Shown one piece after another: positions 45,680-55,186 of a stretch of DNA of 64,000 nucleotides. Under the pieces are notes generated by a model, which saw nothing but the letters and a program-made list of their open reading frames with translations, had not been told where the DNA came from and made no database searches. The stretch's first letter is position 1, and each line of letters begins with the position of its first letter. Position numbers and translations under genes: made by a program. The DNA comes from Candidatus Gastranaerophilales bacterium (GTDB taxonomy: Bacteria > Cyanobacteriota > Vampirovibrionia > Gastranaerophilales > Gastranaerophilaceae): assembly GCA_900766355.1 (NCBI GenBank), contig CAAFVD010000023.1, positions 1 through 64,000 on the forward strand, read 5' to 3'.

Positions 45680-46552
45680 TTGAACAACCGAAATATAAAA
45701 TTAGCTAAATTTGCAGGGTTTTGTTACGGAGTAAAACGTGCAGTTGAAACTGTTAAAAAATTAAAAGCAGACAACCCTGATAAAAATATTTGTATACTTG
45801 GTGAATTAATCCATAACACACAAGTTATTGAAGAACTTGATAAAATGGGGATTAAAACTCTTGATAAACTTCCTGAACGTGGTGACGGAATTTGTGTTAT
45901 CAGAAGTCATGGTGCATCACCAGAAGTTTTTGAAGATATTAAAAAAGCAGGGTTTGAAATTGTTGATTTAACTTGTTTAGACGTTAAAAAAGTTCAGCAA
46001 AAAGCTATCGAACTTGCTAAAGATGGATATTTTCTTGTAATTGTTGGCAAATCTGAACACCCAGAAGTTGTTGCAATCAAAGCGAATGCTGAGTTATGGA
46101 GTCAAAATGTCGTAGTTGCAAGTCAGCCTGAACAGTTAGAAGAATACAAAGATCAGATTAAAAAACACAAAAAAATCGGTGTGGTTGTTCAAACAACTCA
46201 AAGGGTAGATAACTTGAGAGCGATAGTCGATTATCTAACCCCTATATCAAAAGAATTGCATATTGCAAATACTATTTGTTCTAGTACGTCAATGCGTCAA
46301 AAAGAGGCTAAATCTCTTGCAGAAGAAAGTGATTTGATGATAGTTGTAGGCTCTAAGAAAAGTGCCAATACAACACACCTTGCAGAGATTTTAAAAGATA
46401 ATTGCAAAACAATTCACATCGAAAATGACAGTGAATTAGAAAATTATAAGGATTTGATAGACAATGCCAAAGATATAGCTATTACGGCAGGTGCATCAAC
46501 TCCTCAATCTGTAATTGAAAAAGTTGTAAATGAAATAAAAGGAGGAATATAA
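45680..46552 (+). CDS. ispH: 4-hydroxy-3-methylbut-2-enyl diphosphate reductase
   Basis: Iron-sulfur enzyme of the last MEP-pathway step, giving IPP and DMAPP. The three cluster cysteines are Cys15 (GFCYGVKR), Cys99 (LTCLDVKKVQ, where most homologues have TCP) and Cys200 (TICSST). The substrate-binding HNTQV, SHGASPE and GASTPQS segments are also present; length 290. The only credible start is TTG at 45680. A 1-nt gap to rpsA matches the ispH-rpsA linkage (or fusion) known in clostridia and related groups. Confidence 0.94.
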   Translation: MNNRNIKLAKFAGFCYGVKRAVETVKKLKADNPDKNICILGELIHNTQVIEELDKMGIKTLDKLPERGDGICVIRSHGASPEVFEDIKKAGFEIVDLTCLDVKKVQQKAIELAKDGYFLVIVGKSEHPEVVAIKANAELWSQNVVVASQPEQLEEYKDQIKKHKKIGVVVQTTQRVDNLRAIVDYLTPISKELHIANTICSSTSMRQKEAKSLAEESDLMIVVGSKKSANTTHLAEILKDNCKTIHIENDSELENYKDLIDNAKDIAITAGASTPQSVIEKVVNEIKGGI

Positions 46553-46553
46553 T

Positions 46554-47615
46554 ATGACAGCAACATTAGAAAAGTCTATGGACGAATTTGAAACATTGCT
46601 AGAAGAATCTTTTTCTAAATCTTATGCGGTAGCTGATATCGTAGAAGGTACAGTTATGAAAAAAGAATCTGATGGCTATTTAGTAAGCGTGAAAGGCGCT
46701 AAAATGGAAGCTTTCTTATCAAACAAAGAATTGTCTTCTGATGAACCTGAATTAGAAATCGGTGATGTAAAAGAATTTTACGTTCTTAAAGAAGAAAACG
46801 ATGAAGATTCAATGTTATTATCATTGAAAAGAATCGCATTTGCTCAAGCTTGGGCTCAACTTAACGATGCAAAAATTCAAGGTGATACAATCCTTGCAAA
46901 AGTTGTTTCTACAGTTAAGGGTGGTGTTCTTGTTGACGTTGCAGATTTGAAAGGTTTTATCCCTTCATCTCAATTAAGAACTGGTACTCCATTTGAAGGT
47001 TTAATCGACCAAAAAATCGAAGTTAAAGTTCTTGAAGCAGATCCTAAGAAAAACAAACTTATCCTTTCTCAACGTCAAGCAGTTGCAGAACAAAGAGATC
47101 AAGTTGTTGATAACGTATTAGCTTCTTTAGAAGAAGATTCAGTAGTTAAAGGTACTGTTGTAAGAATTACTGATTTTGGTGCTTTCGTTGATATCAACGG
47201 TATTGATGGTTTGTTACCAATTTCTGAAATTTCTTGGCAAAGAATTAAACACCCTTCAGATGTTATCACTTTAGGTGACGAAATCGAAGTTAAAATTATC
47301 AAAATTGATACAGAATTAAAGAGAATTTCTTTAAGCTTAAAGAGAATGGGCGAAAATCCTTGGCAACAAATTGAAGGTCAATTTGAAGAAGGTCAAGTTG
47401 TTAAAGGTACTGTAAATAAAATCACTACTTTCGGTGCTTTCATCAACATCTTCCCAGGAGTTGAAGCTTTATTACCAGTTTCTGAAATGAGCAACGAAAA
47501 TGTTAATCCATTCAACATGTTCAAAGTAGGTGATGAAATCGAAGTTCTTATTAAGAGATTCACTCCAAAAGAACACAGAATCGCTTTGAGCGTAAAAGAT
47601 ATTCCTAACGCATAG
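46554..47615 (+). CDS. rpsA: Small ribosomal subunit protein bS1, four-domain form
   Basis: RNA-binding protein that helps the 30S subunit to bind mRNA. Four S1 domains run at about 22-92, 102-168, 185-255 and 272-342. The third has the clear motif VVKGTVVRITDFGAFVDING, and the fourth has VVKGTVNKITTFGAFINIFP. The 353-residue length is close to cyanobacterial-type S1 rather than the six-domain proteobacterial form. AAAGGAGGAATATAAT precedes the ATG, the strongest ribosome site in the window. A terminator follows at 47641. Confidence 0.93.
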   Translation: MTATLEKSMDEFETLLEESFSKSYAVADIVEGTVMKKESDGYLVSVKGAKMEAFLSNKELSSDEPELEIGDVKEFYVLKEENDEDSMLLSLKRIAFAQAWAQLNDAKIQGDTILAKVVSTVKGGVLVDVADLKGFIPSSQLRTGTPFEGLIDQKIEVKVLEADPKKNKLILSQRQAVAEQRDQVVDNVLASLEEDSVVKGTVVRITDFGAFVDINGIDGLLPISEISWQRIKHPSDVITLGDEIEVKIIKIDTELKRISLSLKRMGENPWQQIEGQFEEGQVVKGTVNKITTFGAFINIFPGVEALLPVSEMSNENVNPFNMFKVGDEIEVLIKRFTPKEHRIALSVKDIPNA

Positions 47616-47640
47616 TCAATAAGGAATTTTCAATAATTTA

Positions 47641-47674
47641 AGAGGGGTTTTTGATTTTCAAAAATCCCTCTTTT
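47641..47674 (+). terminator. Rho-independent terminator after rpsA
   Basis: AGAGGG (47641-47646) pairs with CCCTCT (47666-47671), extended by TTTTTGA/TCAAAAA within the stem, then a short T run. Confidence 0.88.
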
Positions 47675-47745
47675 ACATTTATTCTATTTTGATGTAGTAT
47701 AAGGTTAAGTTAGCGGGAATAAATTTATTAAGGAGAGATTTGAAT

Positions 47746-49116
47746 ATGGAACGTCAAAGACCTAAAGAACAAGATAAAATTCAACGTAGAAGTAATTTTG
47801 ATGCAGTTGAAGAAAACTTTACCAAAGAACAAGCTCTTGCTGAAGCTTCAAGATGTCTAAATTGTAAAAATCCAAGATGTGTAAAGGGTTGTCCTGTAAA
47901 TATTCAAATTCCTCAATTTATACATGAATTAAAAGAAGGTAATCTTGACAAAGCTGGTGAAGTTATTCGTCAAACAAGTATGTTACCTTCAGTATGTGGT
48001 CGTGTTTGTCCTCAAGAAAGACAATGTGAAGGTCAATGTGTACTTGGTATCAAAGGTGAAGCCGTTGCTATCGGTGCTTTAGAAAGATATGTTGGTGACA
48101 ACACAAGACCTGCAAAAGCAGAAATTAAACCTTCTGGTAAAAAAGTTGCAGTTATTGGTTCAGGTTGTGCAGGTATTACTGCTGCAGCTGATTTAAGAAA
48201 AGCTGGACACGAAGTTGTTGTTTTTGAAGCACTTCACCAATTTGGTGGTGTGTTAAGATATGGTATTCCACCATTCAGACTTCCTCGTGTTGTTTTGGAT
48301 AGAGAAATTACATCATTAAAAGAAATGGGTGTTGAGTTCCACAAAAATGTTATTGTTGGTAAGTCAATCACTATTAAACAACTTGAAGAAGACGGTTTTG
48401 ATGCAATATTCATTTGCTCAGGTGCCGGATTACCAAAAATGATGAATATTAAAGGTGAAAACTTGAACGGTGTATTCTCTGCAAACGAATTCTTAACTCG
48501 TGTAAACCTTATGCACGCAAACGATGAACAAGCACCTACACCTCTAAGAGTCGGTAAAAAAGTTGCCGTAATAGGTGGTGGTAATGTTGCGATGGATGCA
48601 GCAAGAACTGCTGTTCGTGTCGGATTTGAAGAAGTTTATATCGTATATAGACGTACTGAAAAAGAACTTCCTGCTCGTCTTGAAGAAATCAGACACGCAA
48701 AAGAAGAAGGCGTTGTATTCAAATTCCTTCACGCACCATCAGAAATTTTAGATAATGAAGGTTATGTTGGTGGTATGAAATTTGAAATAATGGAGCTTGG
48801 TGAACCAGATGAATCAGGAAGATGCAAACCTATTGGTACAGGCAAGTTTGAAACATTTGATGTTGATACTGTAATAGTTGCTCTTGGTACAGGTCCTAAC
48901 CCTATTATTCAAAAGACATCTGCTGCTGATGGTATAGATTTTGAAACAGATAGACGTGGATATTTCACAGTTGATGAAGAAACAAGACAAACTTCAATCC
49001 CTACAATATATGCTGGTGGTGATGTTGCTCCTGTTGGAACATCAAACGCAATCAATGCTATGGGTGCAGGTAAAAAGGCGGCTAAAGCAATTAATGAATA
49101 TTTGGCAACAAAATAA
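47746..49116 (+). CDS. NADPH-dependent glutamate synthase small-subunit / NfnB-like flavoprotein
   Basis: FAD- and NADPH-binding iron-sulfur protein of the GltD family. The N-terminal Cys clusters are CLNCKNPRCVKGCP and CGRVCPQERQCEGQC (about 42-105). The FAD loop is GSGCAGITAAADLRKAGHEVVVFE, and the NADPH loop is GGGNVAMDAARTAVR. The C-terminal AGGDVAP block closes the FAD site. The length of 456 fits the single-gene form called GltA (homotetrameric glutamate synthase) or the large subunit of the transhydrogenase Nfn. No glutamate-synthase large subunit or nfnA is adjacent, so the exact reaction is open. AAGGAGAG sets the ATG at 47746. Confidence 0.85.
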   Translation: MERQRPKEQDKIQRRSNFDAVEENFTKEQALAEASRCLNCKNPRCVKGCPVNIQIPQFIHELKEGNLDKAGEVIRQTSMLPSVCGRVCPQERQCEGQCVLGIKGEAVAIGALERYVGDNTRPAKAEIKPSGKKVAVIGSGCAGITAAADLRKAGHEVVVFEALHQFGGVLRYGIPPFRLPRVVLDREITSLKEMGVEFHKNVIVGKSITIKQLEEDGFDAIFICSGAGLPKMMNIKGENLNGVFSANEFLTRVNLMHANDEQAPTPLRVGKKVAVIGGGNVAMDAARTAVRVGFEEVYIVYRRTEKELPARLEEIRHAKEEGVVFKFLHAPSEILDNEGYVGGMKFEIMELGEPDESGRCKPIGTGKFETFDVDTVIVALGTGPNPIIQKTSAADGIDFETDRRGYFTVDEETRQTSIPTIYAGGDVAPVGTSNAINAMGAGKKAAKAINEYLATK

Positions 49117-50062
49117 TTTTAAAAAATTAATAATAATAGCAATAATACAGGCAATAACTTTTATGCCTGTATTTGCTATTGATTTGGATTATACGGTTGA
49201 TGATGCTATTCGCAAAAACTATAAAGTTGAACAAGGACCAAATACAAATCCTATAGTCACTCCTGTTCAAAAAACTGTTACACCTGTATCAGTTCAACAA
49301 CCTCAAAAGTCATCGTCTGAATCAATGCCCAAATTACCTGCATTACCTAAAACAACGACTCAGGCAAAACCTACACAAGCAAAACCTGTTCAAACAGTAA
49401 ATAAAACAACAGTTAAACAACCTATACAAAATATATCTCGTTCTGCGATTGCAAGAACAACTCAACAAACTTATACTTGTATCCCTTTGAGAAAAGGTAC
49501 AGAGATAGAGATTTCTAATATAAATGCAATATCTGATAAACAAAAAGCAGGAACTAATATTGTTTTTGTTTCGGATAAACCTGTTAGGACTCCTTATTAT
49601 ACAATTCCACAGGGTACAAAGTTTGTCGGTAAAATTGTAGAATCTCATAACCCACAGATTACAGGCAATGGTGGACTTGTATCAATTGAGGTTGTAACAA
49701 TTATTCTTGCAAATCAGTATCAACATATTGATACAAGAATTACTAAGATTAACGATAAAAGAATATTTTTTGAAGATATAAAAGGCAAACATTCATATTG
49801 GAAAAATACAGTAAATAAAGGTAAATGGGGAAGAAATACATATAAAAAAATGAAAAAACTTTCTTCTAATTTAGCTAAAGATAAAACAACAGTTATACTT
49901 TCACCGTTTACGTTTATATATGGTGTTACATTAGGTTGTATAAGTACTGTTTCATCACCAGTTGTATCAATATTCTGCAAGGGTGGTTCAGTAAATCTTC
50001 CTGTCGGCACAAAATTTGTTATCAAATTTGAAAAAGATGCAAAAATTAGAGTTAGCAACTAA
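49094..50062 (+). CDS. Secreted hypothetical protein, signal peptide
   Basis: The ATG at 49094 (overlapping the flavoprotein gene by 23 nt) gives a signal peptide: basic start, hydrophobic stretch LIIIAIIQAITFMPV and a VFA cleavage site. After it comes a Pro/Thr/Gln-rich, likely disordered linker (about 50-130), then a beta-rich domain (about 135-322) with phrases such as TIPQGTKFVGKI and LPVGTKFVIKF. The strand pattern loosely recalls VirB10/TrbI-type beta barrels, but I do not assign it. Length 322. Exported by the Sec route; role unknown. Confidence 0.7.
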   Translation: MNIWQQNNFKKLIIIAIIQAITFMPVFAIDLDYTVDDAIRKNYKVEQGPNTNPIVTPVQKTVTPVSVQQPQKSSSESMPKLPALPKTTTQAKPTQAKPVQTVNKTTVKQPIQNISRSAIARTTQQTYTCIPLRKGTEIEISNINAISDKQKAGTNIVFVSDKPVRTPYYTIPQGTKFVGKIVESHNPQITGNGGLVSIEVVTIILANQYQHIDTRITKINDKRIFFEDIKGKHSYWKNTVNKGKWGRNTYKKMKKLSSNLAKDKTTVILSPFTFIYGVTLGCISTVSSPVVSIFCKGGSVNLPVGTKFVIKFEKDAKIRVSN

Positions 50063-50154
50063 CAAAAATTTAATTAAAAAATTACATAAATTTAGTTATA
50101 TTTATTCATCACATCGGCTATTGTTAATTTTTATGCAAAGTAAATAATAGTGAT

Positions 50155-51504
50155 ATGAATATAGTTATAATTGGTGGAGTCGCTGCGGGAGCTAAAGCAG
50201 CTGCAAAAGCAAGACGACTTTTACCTGATGCAAAAATTGATATTTATACAGAAGATACACACGTATCTTATTCTTCTTGTGGATTACCTTATTATGTTCA
50301 AGGAAATTTCAATGATTATAAAAAACTTATTGTGAGAACTCCAGAGGAATTTGCTCAACAAAATGTTGATGTACATTTGCTAAATAGAGTAATAAAAATT
50401 ATTCCTAAAACTCAAAAAATTTTGGTAAAAGATTTAACTAATGATGTAGAATTTCCTGTTGCGTATGACAAACTCGTAATTGCAACTGGAGCAAAACCTT
50501 ATATTCCCGATATTAAAAACGTAAATATGCCAAATGTTTACAAAGTACGTACGCTAGAGGACGGTATTGCAATAAAAGAAGCAATGCAGAATGCTCGTCA
50601 CGTAACAATAGTTGGTGGTGGATATATCGGTATAGAAATGTTAGAATCATTTGTTAAAAATAATATCCAAACAACTTTAATTGAAGCTTCTTCTCATGTT
50701 TTATCAATGTTAGATTCTGATATTGCAGAATTAATTATTGAATATATTAAGGAAGAAAGTAATGATTATGCAAAACTTTTGACTAATGATATGGTTGTAT
50801 CCTTTGAAGGAAAAGACAAAGTAGAAGAAGTAATAACTGCAAATGGTGAACATTTTGCAACGGATATGGTTATTATGTGTGCAGGTATTCGTCCTACGGT
50901 TGATATAGCTGTTGAAGCTGGAATAAATCTGGGAAAAACTGGTGCAATAAAAGTAAATAGTAGAATGGAAACAAATATAGAAAATATTTATGCTTGTGGT
51001 GATTGTATTGAAGAAACAAATGTTATAACACATCGCCAAGTTTGGTTGCCATTAGGAACAAATGCTAATAAAGAAGGACGTTGTGCTGCAGTAAATCTAG
51101 CTGGATATACAGAAGATTTTGAAGGAGTTTTAGGGTCAACGGTAACAAGATATCTAAATCTTACTATTTCTACAACAGGGTTGACGCATAAAGTCGCAGA
51201 AGAAGAAGGATTTGACCCTGTTTCAATTGTTGTGACAAAACGTGATAAAGCGGGATACATGCCAGAAGTTCGAAATGTAACTATTAAACTTACTGCAGAT
51301 AAACGAACACATAAACTTTTAGGCGGACAAGCAATAGGGTGCGGAGATGCTGATAAAAGGATAAACACTCTATCTGTCGGATTGCTAAACGGCATAACAG
51401 TTGAAGAATTTTTAGGTGCTGATATTACTTACGCACCACCATTTTCTACAACGATAGACCCTTTATTATCTGCAACACGACTTTTGATAGATAAGTTAAG
51501 ATAA
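50155..51504 (+). CDS. CoA-disulfide-reductase-like FAD/NAD(P)H oxidoreductase
   Basis: Two-dinucleotide-binding flavoprotein of the CoADR/NADH-oxidase group. It has the FAD motif GGVAAGAKAAAKARR (7-21), the single redox Cys42 in SSCGLPYY, the NAD motif GGGYIGIEMLESF near 165, and the IYACGDC segment near 280. A C-terminal dimerisation domain ends the protein. The lone active-site Cys is the hallmark of enzymes that reduce CoA disulfide or polysulfide, or of water-forming NADH oxidases. A role in thiol or oxygen defence fits the ferritin neighbour. It is convergent with the ferritin gene across a shared terminator. Confidence 0.88.
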   Translation: MNIVIIGGVAAGAKAAAKARRLLPDAKIDIYTEDTHVSYSSCGLPYYVQGNFNDYKKLIVRTPEEFAQQNVDVHLLNRVIKIIPKTQKILVKDLTNDVEFPVAYDKLVIATGAKPYIPDIKNVNMPNVYKVRTLEDGIAIKEAMQNARHVTIVGGGYIGIEMLESFVKNNIQTTLIEASSHVLSMLDSDIAELIIEYIKEESNDYAKLLTNDMVVSFEGKDKVEEVITANGEHFATDMVIMCAGIRPTVDIAVEAGINLGKTGAIKVNSRMETNIENIYACGDCIEETNVITHRQVWLPLGTNANKEGRCAAVNLAGYTEDFEGVLGSTVTRYLNLTISTTGLTHKVAEEEGFDPVSIVVTKRDKAGYMPEVRNVTIKLTADKRTHKLLGGQAIGCGDADKRINTLSVGLLNGITVEEFLGADITYAPPFSTTIDPLLSATRLLIDKLR

Positions 51505-51507
51505 TTA

Positions 51508-51541
51508 AAACTCCCTGTATCAAAGGATACAAGGAGTTTAT
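51508..51541. terminator. Bidirectional terminator
   Basis: AAACTCC-TGTATC pairs with GATACA-GGAGTTT around an AAAG loop, between the convergent oxidoreductase and ferritin genes. Short A/T runs flank both sides. Confidence 0.75.
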
Positions 51542-51560
51542 AATTTGTTTATTCAGTATT

Positions 51561-52070
51561 TTAACCAATTACTGGTGCTACAAAAGTTCTTGCTGCAAGG
51601 TCTTTGTCTAGTAATAACAAAGCTTTTGCATCATCTTTAATAAGTTTAAGAGTTGCAAGAACACTACCAACATTTGATTCTTCTTCTACTTGTTCCTTCA
51701 AGTACCAATCCAAGAAAGACATAGCAGCTCTATCTCTTGTTTCTTCAGCCACATCCATAAGTGCATTGATTTTAGATGTAACTAATTCTTCGTGTTTAAG
51801 AACATCTTCGAAAACTTCTAATGGAGAATTCCATTCAGTTTTTGGAGCATCTATTGATGTCAAAACAACTTTACCGCCTCTTTCGTGAACGTAATCATAC
51901 ATACCAAATGCGTGAGCTCTTTCTTCTTGAACTTGAACATCCATCCAGTTTACAAAACCTTTAAGATTGATTTGCTCAAAGTATGCTTTCATTGAAAGAT
52001 ATAAGTATTCTGAATATAATTCAGCATTGATTTGTTCGTTAAAAGCTTTTTCTAATTTTTCGTTAATCAT
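51561..52070 (-). CDS. ftnA: Bacterial non-heme ferritin
   Basis: 24-mer iron store of the cytoplasm. The di-iron ferroxidase ligands match FtnA at Glu17, Glu50, His53, Glu94 and Gln127, with Glu130 for the third site, so it should be active. The 169-residue length is normal. AAGAAGG precedes the ATG. It lies just before yebC on the same strand (26-nt gap). Confidence 0.95.
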   Translation of the reverse strand: MINEKLEKAFNEQINAELYSEYLYLSMKAYFEQINLKGFVNWMDVQVQEERAHAFGMYDYVHERGGKVVLTSIDAPKTEWNSPLEVFEDVLKHEELVTSKINALMDVAEETRDRAAMSFLDWYLKEQVEEESNVGSVLATLKLIKDDAKALLLLDKDLAARTFVAPVIG

Positions 52071-52096
52071 TATTGCCTTCTTTCTTATTTACTTGA

Positions 52097-52846
52097 TTAA
52101 TAATCAAGTTTTTCCATTAATTCATCTGATATATCACAGTTCATATAAACATTTTGTACATCATCATGTTCTTCTAATCTGCTCAATAATCTTAATACAT
52201 TTGTGGCTGTTTTTTCATCAGTCACCTCTATAGTATTTTGAGGAATTCTTACAAACTCAGCAGTTTCTGATTTGAAACCTTCTTTTTCAAGTCCTTCTGT
52301 AATTGTTTGCAAGTTTGGAACTGATGTCATAACTTTATATACATCATCTTCTTCAACAATATCTTCTGCATCAAGATTGATAGCAGCTTCGAATAATGCG
52401 TCATAATCAACAGTATTTGGGAATGTAATACAACCTTTTCTGTCGAACATCCAACCTACGCAACCTGTTTCTCCAAGATTTCCATTGAACTTTGTGAAGA
52501 AACTTCTTACATCACCTGCAGTTCTGTTTTTGTTGTCTGTCATAGCCTCTACGACTACTGCAACACCACCAGCTGCGTATCCTTCGTATATTAATTCTTC
52601 ATAATTATCTGTGTTGTTTTTACCAGCACCTTTATCAATAGCTCGTTTAATATTATCATTTGGAAGTCCTGCAGCTTTTGCTTTTTCGATAGCAGTTCTT
52701 AATCTGAAATTACCTGCAGGGTCAGGGCCACCAAGTTTTGCTGCAACTATTAGTTCTCTTGAAAATTTTTGGAATTCAGCTGCTCTTGCTGAATCTGTTT
52801 TTGCTTTTTTATGTTTGATTGTTGACCACTTTGAATGTCCGCTCAT
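52097..52846 (-). CDS. YebC/PmpR (TACO1) family protein
   Basis: A 249-residue three-domain protein of the YebC family, known as DNA-binding regulators in some species and, more recently, as factors that help ribosomes at difficult stretches. The start MSGHSKWSTIKHKKAKTDSARAAEFQKF and the block GKNNTDNYEELIYEGYAAGGVAVVVEAMTDNKNRT are unmistakable. The ATG at 52846 with GGAG upstream replaces a longer frame that begins at 52885. Confidence 0.94.
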   Translation of the reverse strand: MSGHSKWSTIKHKKAKTDSARAAEFQKFSRELIVAAKLGGPDPAGNFRLRTAIEKAKAAGLPNDNIKRAIDKGAGKNNTDNYEELIYEGYAAGGVAVVVEAMTDNKNRTAGDVRSFFTKFNGNLGETGCVGWMFDRKGCITFPNTVDYDALFEAAINLDAEDIVEEDDVYKVMTSVPNLQTITEGLEKEGFKSETAEFVRIPQNTIEVTDEKTATNVLRLLSRLEEHDDVQNVYMNCDISDELMEKLDY

Positions 52847-52993
52847 AAATTTTCTCCATTTCTGTCTGCAAATATATGATAACAAAAAAGCAAATTAATA
52901 TAAATTTTTGTAACATTATGTTTAAAATTTCTAAAGTTTTTAAAAAAATAGCCGTAATCCCATGTGTATCGAACTATAAATGGAGTAATTTAT

Positions 52994-53551
52994 ATGTCAG
53001 GAATTGGCAATGTCGGTGGAAATCAACCTATAAATGATAGGCAAATACAATCTGGTCTTAGACGTAATGATGTTCAAACGAATTTGAGAAGTATTTTTGA
53101 CCAATATGATACAAATGGTGATAAAGTTCTTAACGAACAAGATGGTGCTGGTGCAGTAAAAAAATTCTGGAATGCAGCTAAGACATTTTTAGATAATCTT
53201 AAAGGTGCAGGTAAAACCGAACAAAAAGGTACTGCAGCAGATGTACAAGGTGCAACTGCAACACCACAAAACGAAGAACCAACAAAATTTGATAAAAATG
53301 GTAATGTAATACCTGAAGTTACTTATAATCCTGATGGCTCAACAACAACTCAACATGCTGGAGAAACGATTTATGCAAAAAAAGACGGTAGTATAAGAGT
53401 AATAGATGCAACAGGCAAAAGCGCCGGTGGTATTCAACAACTACCAAACGGTATGCAGGTTTTGACCCAAGCAGACGGTAAACAAGGTGTATATGACCCT
53501 AAAAAAGGTGAGTTTTTACCTGATAATGAAGCTCAAAAGTTTTTAGCATAA
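52994..53551 (+). CDS. EF-hand-containing hypothetical protein (185 aa)
   Basis: A Gly/Asn/Gln-rich protein with one EF-hand-like loop DTNGDKVLNEQD (about 38-49) flanked by helices, so it may bind calcium. The rest is low complexity, with a probable beta-rich C-terminal half of YxxDGS-type sequence (YNPDGSTTTQ, AKKDGSIRV). No signal peptide. The ATG at 52994 with GGAG upstream is preferred over a frame open from 52964. Function unknown. Confidence 0.7.
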   Translation: MSGIGNVGGNQPINDRQIQSGLRRNDVQTNLRSIFDQYDTNGDKVLNEQDGAGAVKKFWNAAKTFLDNLKGAGKTEQKGTAADVQGATATPQNEEPTKFDKNGNVIPEVTYNPDGSTTTQHAGETIYAKKDGSIRVIDATGKSAGGIQQLPNGMQVLTQADGKQGVYDPKKGEFLPDNEAQKFLA

Positions 53552-53687
53552 TTTAGTTAATGGGTTTCGTATCTTAATTCAAGTGGCTATTTATATTAAA
53601 AGAGAGATTTCTAATAAGAAGAGTTGAGCTTTTTTAAGTTTTAAGTTTTTGTGCCGTAAATAATTATATACAGAATTGAGGTATATA

Positions 53688-53861
53688 ATGGCACGAATTA
53701 TCGAAAACATAAACGGAGGCAGACGTACAATCAGACTTTCTACATCAGATATTATTTCTATTGTGCAAGAATATCAACAATTAGTTTATAACAATAGAAA
53801 TTATAGTGATGTTCAATCTATTTTAAATGATAATGTGATATGTATTCCTGAAGAAATATAA
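53688..53861 (+). CDS. Small hypothetical protein (57 aa)
   Basis: MARIIENINGGRRTIRLSTS start, GAGG 6 nt before the ATG at 53688. The protein has a basic N-terminal part that could form a beta hairpin, then a helix (DIISIVQEYQQLVYNN). It might be DNA-binding, but no family is recognised. The ribosome site supports translation. Confidence 0.55.
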   Translation: MARIIENINGGRRTIRLSTSDIISIVQEYQQLVYNNRNYSDVQSILNDNVICIPEEI

Positions 53862-53918
53862 CTTGCAAAAGTCTTTTAGTTATATCTTTGATAACGTATT
53901 CACGAAAGAATATTTGTA

Positions 53919-53927
53919 TGATATAAT
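53919..53927 (+). promoter_or_regulatory. Extended -10 promoter of the purD-like gene
   Basis: TGATATAAT ends 6 nt before the ATG at 53934, without a Shine-Dalgarno: the same layout as in front of the marR-like and receiver genes. Confidence 0.65.
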
Positions 53928-53933
53928 CCCGAT

Positions 53934-55166
53934 ATGAAGAAAAACTTATTAATAATCGGAAATTCAGCTAAAGAATACGCATTAGCAAAATTATTTGTTG
54001 AACAATTCAATGTGTTTGTTGCCCCTGGTAATGATGCAATTTCTGAATTCGCAACTGTTGTAGATATTAGAGAAAATAATGTTGCAGAACTTGTAGATTT
54101 TGCTTTGGAAAATGATATTGCATTTACGATTTGTTCATCTGAAATAGCAATTAAATCAGATATTGCAAGATTGTTTGAAATAAATAATTTGAAAATATTT
54201 GCACCAACTGCAAGTGCATCATCATTCGCTACAAGTAAATCTGTAGGCAAAAAGCTTATGTATAAACTAAAAATTCCAACACCTAGATTTGGAATTTTTG
54301 AAAAGAAACCACTTGCTATTGATTATGTTAAAAACTCTCGCATGCCTGTTGTTATCAAAACTGATTCTCATAAAACAAATGGAGTTATGGTTTGTCCAAC
54401 AGAAACAATTGCGAAATCGTTTATAGAAGATTGTTTTTTTGCAGGTGAAGAAAAAATAATTATTGAAGAATATGTGCATGGAACAAACTTTTCTTTATAT
54501 GCAATTACTGACGGATACAAAATTTTGCCGATTGGTTCAATCGTTGATTACAAATTTTCTCTAGAAGGTAATGGTGGAATAATAACTTCTGGAATGGGGG
54601 CTTATTCTCCTTGTATCAAGCTTACTGATGACCAAATTGCATATATTATTGGTGATATAGCTTATCCTCTGATTGATTCTCTTGAAAAACAGGGTAATCC
54701 TTATCTTGGGATAATAGGTTTTGACGGAATTGTTACTTCTGAAGGTAAGATTTCTATTTTTGAATGTAATACATTTTTAAGAAACCACGATGCACAATGT
54801 ATTTTATCTTTAATAAATCAAGATGTTTATAAGTTAATGGAAGCTTGTGTTATAGGCTCTTTCTCAGATGATTATAACTATATTGATACAAAAGATGAAT
54901 TTGCAGTTGCAGGGGTTCTATCATCAGGTAAAAGCAAGAATTCTGTAATAGAAGGTCTTGATGATTTGCAAGACAATACTATGGTTGCTCATCTTAATAC
55001 AAAACGAAATGAGTATTTGGAATACGAAACTCAAGGTAATAGTGCTTTGGTTGTTACAACTACTGCAAAAACACTTTCTCGAGCAAAAAAAACATTGTAT
55101 GAGGAACTTGAGTTTATTGAGTTTGAAGGCAAAAAATATCGAAAAGATATTTGTTTTGATGATTGA
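53934..55166 (+). CDS. Divergent PurD-like ATP-grasp protein
   Basis: Overall architecture and length (410) follow phosphoribosylamine--glycine ligase: an N-terminal Rossmann part with VAPGNDAISEFA, TASASSFATSKSVGKKLM, an ATP-grasp region, and a conserved SGMGAYSPC. Yet key motifs are altered. The GAAGKG-type loop reads KTDSHKTNGVMV, the usual GPEAPL is CSSEIAI, and the metal-binding RFGDPET segment is FLRNHDAQ. It may be a purine-pathway enzyme of a diverged lineage or a paralogue with a different ligase reaction. Its promoter is leaderless and it has no pur neighbours. Confidence 0.7.
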   Translation: MKKNLLIIGNSAKEYALAKLFVEQFNVFVAPGNDAISEFATVVDIRENNVAELVDFALENDIAFTICSSEIAIKSDIARLFEINNLKIFAPTASASSFATSKSVGKKLMYKLKIPTPRFGIFEKKPLAIDYVKNSRMPVVIKTDSHKTNGVMVCPTETIAKSFIEDCFFAGEEKIIIEEYVHGTNFSLYAITDGYKILPIGSIVDYKFSLEGNGGIITSGMGAYSPCIKLTDDQIAYIIGDIAYPLIDSLEKQGNPYLGIIGFDGIVTSEGKISIFECNTFLRNHDAQCILSLINQDVYKLMEACVIGSFSDDYNYIDTKDEFAVAGVLSSGKSKNSVIEGLDDLQDNTMVAHLNTKRNEYLEYETQGNSALVVTTTAKTLSRAKKTLYEELEFIEFEGKKYRKDICFDD

Positions 55167-55186
55167 GTTATGTAATTGGTTTTTAT

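Noticed and set aside
48941..49093. Upstream extension of the secreted-protein frame inside the flavoprotein gene
   Set aside because: It overlaps a well-conserved gene and would bury the signal peptide; the ATG at 49094 gives a proper signal sequence.
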